Both the position numbers and the translations under genes were made by a program. The notes under the pieces were generated by a model. The model saw nothing but the letters and a program-made list of their open reading frames with translations. It made no database searches and was not told the DNA's origin. From contig NZ_SMGP01000004.1 of the NCBI RefSeq assembly GCF_004339745.1, positions 310,001-374,000 of the forward strand: a stretch of 64,000 bases of DNA. Reading direction: 5' to 3'. The stretch is from Paraburkholderia sp. BL9I2N2 (GTDB taxonomy: Bacteria; Pseudomonadota; Gammaproteobacteria; Burkholderiales; Burkholderiaceae). Positions 61,356 through 64,000 of this stretch are shown here, one piece after another (position 1 is the stretch's first letter; every line of letters starts with the position of its first letter).

Positions 61356-61403
61356 CTTAAGGCTGCGGTCAAAGCATCCCCCCATGCATCAGGAGACGAA
61401 CCC

Positions 61404-62573
61404 ATGAGCGAAGCAGACAACAGCACGCCGAACGCAGGCGCATTCAAACCGAAGAAATCCGTCGCCCTGTCCGGCGTGACGGCCGGCAACACGGCGCTCT
61501 GCACGGTCGGCAAGACCGGCAACGACCTGCACTACCGCGGCTACGACATTCTCGATATCGCCAGCGCCTGTGAATTCGAAGAGATCGCGTACCTGCTCGT
61601 GCACGAAAAGCTGCCGACCCAGGCCGAACTGACCGCCTACAAGACGAAACTGAAAGCGCTGCGCGGCCTGCCCGCCAACGTCAAGGCCGCGCTCGAATGG
61701 ATTCCGGCCGCCGCCCATCCGATGGACGTGATGCGCACCGGCGTGTCGGTGCTCGGCACCGTGCTGCCGGAGAAGGACGATCACAACCTGCCGGGCGCGC
61801 GCGACATCGCCGACAAGCTGATGGCCTCGCTCGGCTCGATGCTGCTCTACTGGTATCACTATTCGCACAACGGCAAGCGCATCGAAGTGGAAACCGACGA
61901 CGATTCGATCGGCGGCCACTTCCTGCATCTGCTGCACGGCGTGGAGCCGTCGAAGGCGTGGGTCGACGCGATGCACGTGTCGCTGAACCTGTACGCCGAG
62001 CATGAATTCAACGCATCGACGTTCACCGGCCGCGTGATCGCGGGCACGGGATCGGACATCTATTCGGCGATCACCGGCGCGATCGGCGCGCTGCGCGGGC
62101 CGAAGCACGGCGGCGCCAACGAAGTCGCATTCGAGATCCAGTCGCGCTACCAGACGCCGGATGAAGCCGAAGCGGACATCAGAAAGCGCGTCGAGAACAA
62201 GGAAGTGGTGATCGGTTTCGGCCACCCGGTGTACACGATCTCCGACCCGCGCAACAAGGTCATCAAGGAAATCGCGAAGAAGCTCTCGAAGGAAGCGGGC
62301 AACAGCAAGCTGTTCAATATCGCCGAGCGGCTGGAGTCGGTGATGTGGGACGCAAAGAAGATGTTCCCGAATCTGGACTGGTTCAGCGCGGTCTCGTATC
62401 ACATGATGGGCGTGCCCACGGCCATGTTCACGCCGCTCTTCGTGATCTCGCGCACGGCCGGCTGGAGCGCGCACATCATCGAGCAGCGCGTCGACAACAA
62501 GATCATCCGTCCGAGCGCGAATTACACCGGACCTGACGACCTGCCGTTCGTGCCGCTCGCGAAGCGCGTTTGA
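61404..62573 (+). CDS. prpC: 2-methylcitrate synthase
   Basis: 389 residues, citrate-synthase fold, short form typical of PrpC. KSVALSGVTAGNTALCTVGKTGNDLHYRGYDILDIA opens it; catalytic His residues sit in GPKHGGANEVAFE and VIGFGHPVYT, and the Asp region is in LDWFSAVSYHMMGVP. Condenses propionyl-CoA with oxaloacetate in the cytosol, first step of the 2-methylcitrate cycle. GGAG lies about 10 bases before the ATG. A terminator-like hairpin about 100 bases downstream separates it from acnD. Confidence 0.93.
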   Translation: MSEADNSTPNAGAFKPKKSVALSGVTAGNTALCTVGKTGNDLHYRGYDILDIASACEFEEIAYLLVHEKLPTQAELTAYKTKLKALRGLPANVKAALEWIPAAAHPMDVMRTGVSVLGTVLPEKDDHNLPGARDIADKLMASLGSMLLYWYHYSHNGKRIEVETDDDSIGGHFLHLLHGVEPSKAWVDAMHVSLNLYAEHEFNASTFTGRVIAGTGSDIYSAITGAIGALRGPKHGGANEVAFEIQSRYQTPDEAEADIRKRVENKEVVIGFGHPVYTISDPRNKVIKEIAKKLSKEAGNSKLFNIAERLESVMWDAKKMFPNLDWFSAVSYHMMGVPTAMFTPLFVISRTAGWSAHIIEQRVDNKIIRPSANYTGPDDLPFVPLAKRV

Positions 62574-62879
62574 GGGTGCCTTTTATCGAAGTCGGGTGCG
62601 TGAGCGCGTAGCCGCGCGAATGCAAGCGTTTCTCCTCCATTGCGTCTTAAGAGCGCGGCGCAATGAAGTTGGGCCTTGGCTCGCTGAAACCCCGGGCCGA
62701 GGCCGTTTTTTGCGGCGCATTCACGTGGCCGCGCGCAAACCCGACCGGCACGCCGCCGCAAGCTAAACTACACGTACTGCCTGACTGGCCCGCCAGGGAG
62801 ACGCGATTAAAAAAGGGGCCGCCGACGTGATCGGCCGCCGCCATCGTCCCCGGATCATTACTGTTTTGTCCCCTACGCC
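62574..62879. other. prpC-acnD spacer
   Basis: 306 bases without a gene. Contains the terminator at 62672-62711 and, after it, no promoter I can name with confidence; a TAAACT about 110 bases before the acnD ATG could be a -10 but has no convincing -35. The acnD start also lacks a clear ribosome site. Confidence 0.5.
62672..62711 (+). terminator. Rho-independent terminator downstream of prpC
   Basis: GGCCTTGGCTC (62672-62682) pairs with GGGCCGAGGCC (62694-62704) over 11 positions, two of them G-U, around an 11-base loop, followed by G and six T (62706-62711). Confidence 0.7.
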
Positions 62880-64000
62880 ATGAATACTGCAAACCGCAAA
62901 CGCCTTCCCGGCACCCAGCTCGATTTCTTCGACACGCGCGCCGCGGTCGACGCGATCCAGCCCGGCGCTTACGACAAACTGCCGTACACGTCGCGCGTGC
63001 TGGCCGAAAACCTCGTGCGCCGTTGCGATCCGGTCACGTTGAACGCGTCGCTCAGGCAGATCATCGAACGCAAGCGCGAACTGGATTTTCCGTGGTTCCC
63101 GGCGCGCGTGGTGTGTCATGACATTCTCGGCCAGACCGCTCTGGTCGACCTTGCTGGCCTGCGCGACGCGATTGCCGCGCAAGGCGGCGATCCGGCGATG
63201 GTCAATCCGGTGGTGCCGACACAACTCGTGGTGGACCATTCGCTCGCCGTCGAGTGCGGTGGTTTCGATCCGGACGCGTTTGCGAAGAACCGCGCGATCG
63301 AAGACCGCCGTAACGAAGACCGCTTCGACTTCATCAACTGGGCCAAGCGCGCGTTCAAGAACGTCGACGTGATTCCGCCGGGCAACGGCATCCTGCACCA
63401 GATCAACCTGGAGCGCATGAGCCCGGTCGTGCAGGTGAAAGACGGCGTCGCGTTTCCCGATACGCTGGTCGGCACCGACTCGCATACGCCGATGGTGGAC
63501 GCGCTCGGCGTGATCGCGATCGGCGTGGGCGGGCTCGAAGCGGAAAGCGTGATGCTGGGCCGCGCGTCGTATATGCGCCTGCCGGATATCGTCGGCGTGG
63601 AACTGACGGGCAAGCCGGCTGAAGGCATCACGGCGACCGACGTCGTGCTCTCGCTGACCGAATTCCTGCGCAAGGAAAAAGTGGTCGGCGCGTACCTCGA
63701 GTTTTTCGGCGCGGGCACGGCCAAGCTGACGCTCGGCGACCGCGCGACCATCGCCAACATGGCGCCCGAATTCGGCGCCACGGCCGCGATGTTCTACATC
63801 GACGAACAGACCATCAAGTATCTGAAGCTCACCGGCCGCGACGACGAACTCGTCAAGCTGGTGGAAACCTACGCGAAGGAAACCGGCCTGTGGGCCGACA
63901 GCCTCGCGCAGGCCGAATACGAACGCGTGCTGAAGTTCGATCTGTCGACGGTGGTGCGCACGCTCGCCGGTCCGTCGAACCCGCATCGCCGGTTGCCGGT
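62880..64000 (+). CDS. acnD: 2-methylisocitrate dehydratase, Fe/S-dependent (partial, 3' end beyond window)
   Basis: 373 codons of an aconitase-superfamily enzyme, cut by the window edge. It opens MNTANRKRLPGTQLDFFDTRAAV, the AcnD start, and continues ILGQTALVDLAGLRDAIAAQGGDP, FPDTLVGTDSHTPMVDALGV and VGGLEAESVMLGRASYMRLPDIVGVELTG, all conserved in AcnD/AcnA. The cluster-binding cysteines lie further on and are not visible. Dehydrates 2-methylcitrate to 2-methyl-cis-aconitate, with PrpF normally following. Same direction as prpC but separated by a probable terminator. Confidence 0.92.
   Translation, partial: MNTANRKRLPGTQLDFFDTRAAVDAIQPGAYDKLPYTSRVLAENLVRRCDPVTLNASLRQIIERKRELDFPWFPARVVCHDILGQTALVDLAGLRDAIAAQGGDPAMVNPVVPTQLVVDHSLAVECGGFDPDAFAKNRAIEDRRNEDRFDFINWAKRAFKNVDVIPPGNGILHQINLERMSPVVQVKDGVAFPDTLVGTDSHTPMVDALGVIAIGVGGLEAESVMLGRASYMRLPDIVGVELTGKPAEGITATDVVLSLTEFLRKEKVVGAYLEFFGAGTAKLTLGDRATIANMAPEFGATAAMFYIDEQTIKYLKLTGRDDELVKLVETYAKETGLWADSLAQAEYERVLKFDLSTVVRTLAGPSNPHRRLP

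Noticed and set aside
1..64000. tRNA, rRNA, CRISPR arrays, insertion sequences, phage attachment sites
   Set aside because: Looked for in all gaps; no cloverleaf-like segment, repeat-spacer pattern, transposase or terminal inverted repeats recognised by eye.

Overview
The window is GC-rich, densely coded and rich in catabolic operons, transporters and LysR/AraC/LacI regulators. Trimeric-type beta-barrel porin, an AAHS-type aromatic acid carrier, a prpR|prpC-acnD propionate locus and type VI secretion (T6SS) remnants together point to a beta-proteobacterium of the Burkholderia/Paraburkholderia group, probably a soil- or plant-associated strain. No rRNA, tRNA, CRISPR array or intact insertion sequence was recognised.

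Layout. 1-1.5 kb: end of a probable thiamine-diphosphate enzyme coupled to a polysaccharide pyruvyl transferase. 1.7-5.3 kb: a 1176-residue protein of unknown function with internal repeats, a Ser/Thr-rich N-terminus and a degenerate hrpII/PIP-like box upstream. 5.3-10 kb: luciferase-like oxidoreductase, DUF3455-type lipoprotein, and a translationally coupled trio (TylF-type methyltransferase, JmjC/cupin-like hydroxylase, small exported protein). 10.1-11.7 kb: AlaX-type editing protein and an AraC regulator. 11.8-14.6 kb: a decayed T6SS island with a vgrG cut to its N-terminus and abutting the C-terminal end of an out-of-frame probable effector, an intact probable immunity gene, a frameshifted PAAR gene and a possible start of another gene.

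14.6-24.2 kb (all minus strand): a LysR + MFS + LigJ-like hydratase + LigK/RraA-like aldolase operon (lower 4,5-cleavage pathway of protocatechuate/gallate), then a second LysR with an MHS transporter, acyl-CoA-dehydrogenase-fold monooxygenase, flavin reductase and EthD-like protein. 24.7-26.2 kb: gabD-like dehydrogenase.

26.4-35.3 kb: a galactan utilisation locus: LacI repressor, two near-identical palindromic operators bracketing a promoter, sugar ABC transporter, GH42 beta-galactosidase and GH53 endo-galactanase, in the same order as Bacillus subtilis ganSPQAB. The second permease gene carries a frameshift. 35.3-42.4 kb: small exported protein, AAHS transporter, porin with a large inverted repeat at its start site, cupin, aspartoacylase-like enzyme and a tartrate/D-malate dehydrogenase with divergent LysR.

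42.5-46.4 kb: Lrp regulator, class III aminotransferase, GhrA-like reductase, GNAT protein. 46.7-59.3 kb: an amine/amino-acid or opine-like catabolic region: aldehyde dehydrogenase, type II HAD, PuuB-like oxidase, five-part Opp/Dpp-type ABC transporter, a three-subunit HcnABC/opine-oxidase-like flavoenzyme and a short AraC regulator. 59.2-64 kb: propionate 2-methylcitrate cycle genes: prpR, then divergently prpC under a sigma-54-type promoter and acnD (runs off the window). prpB is not here.
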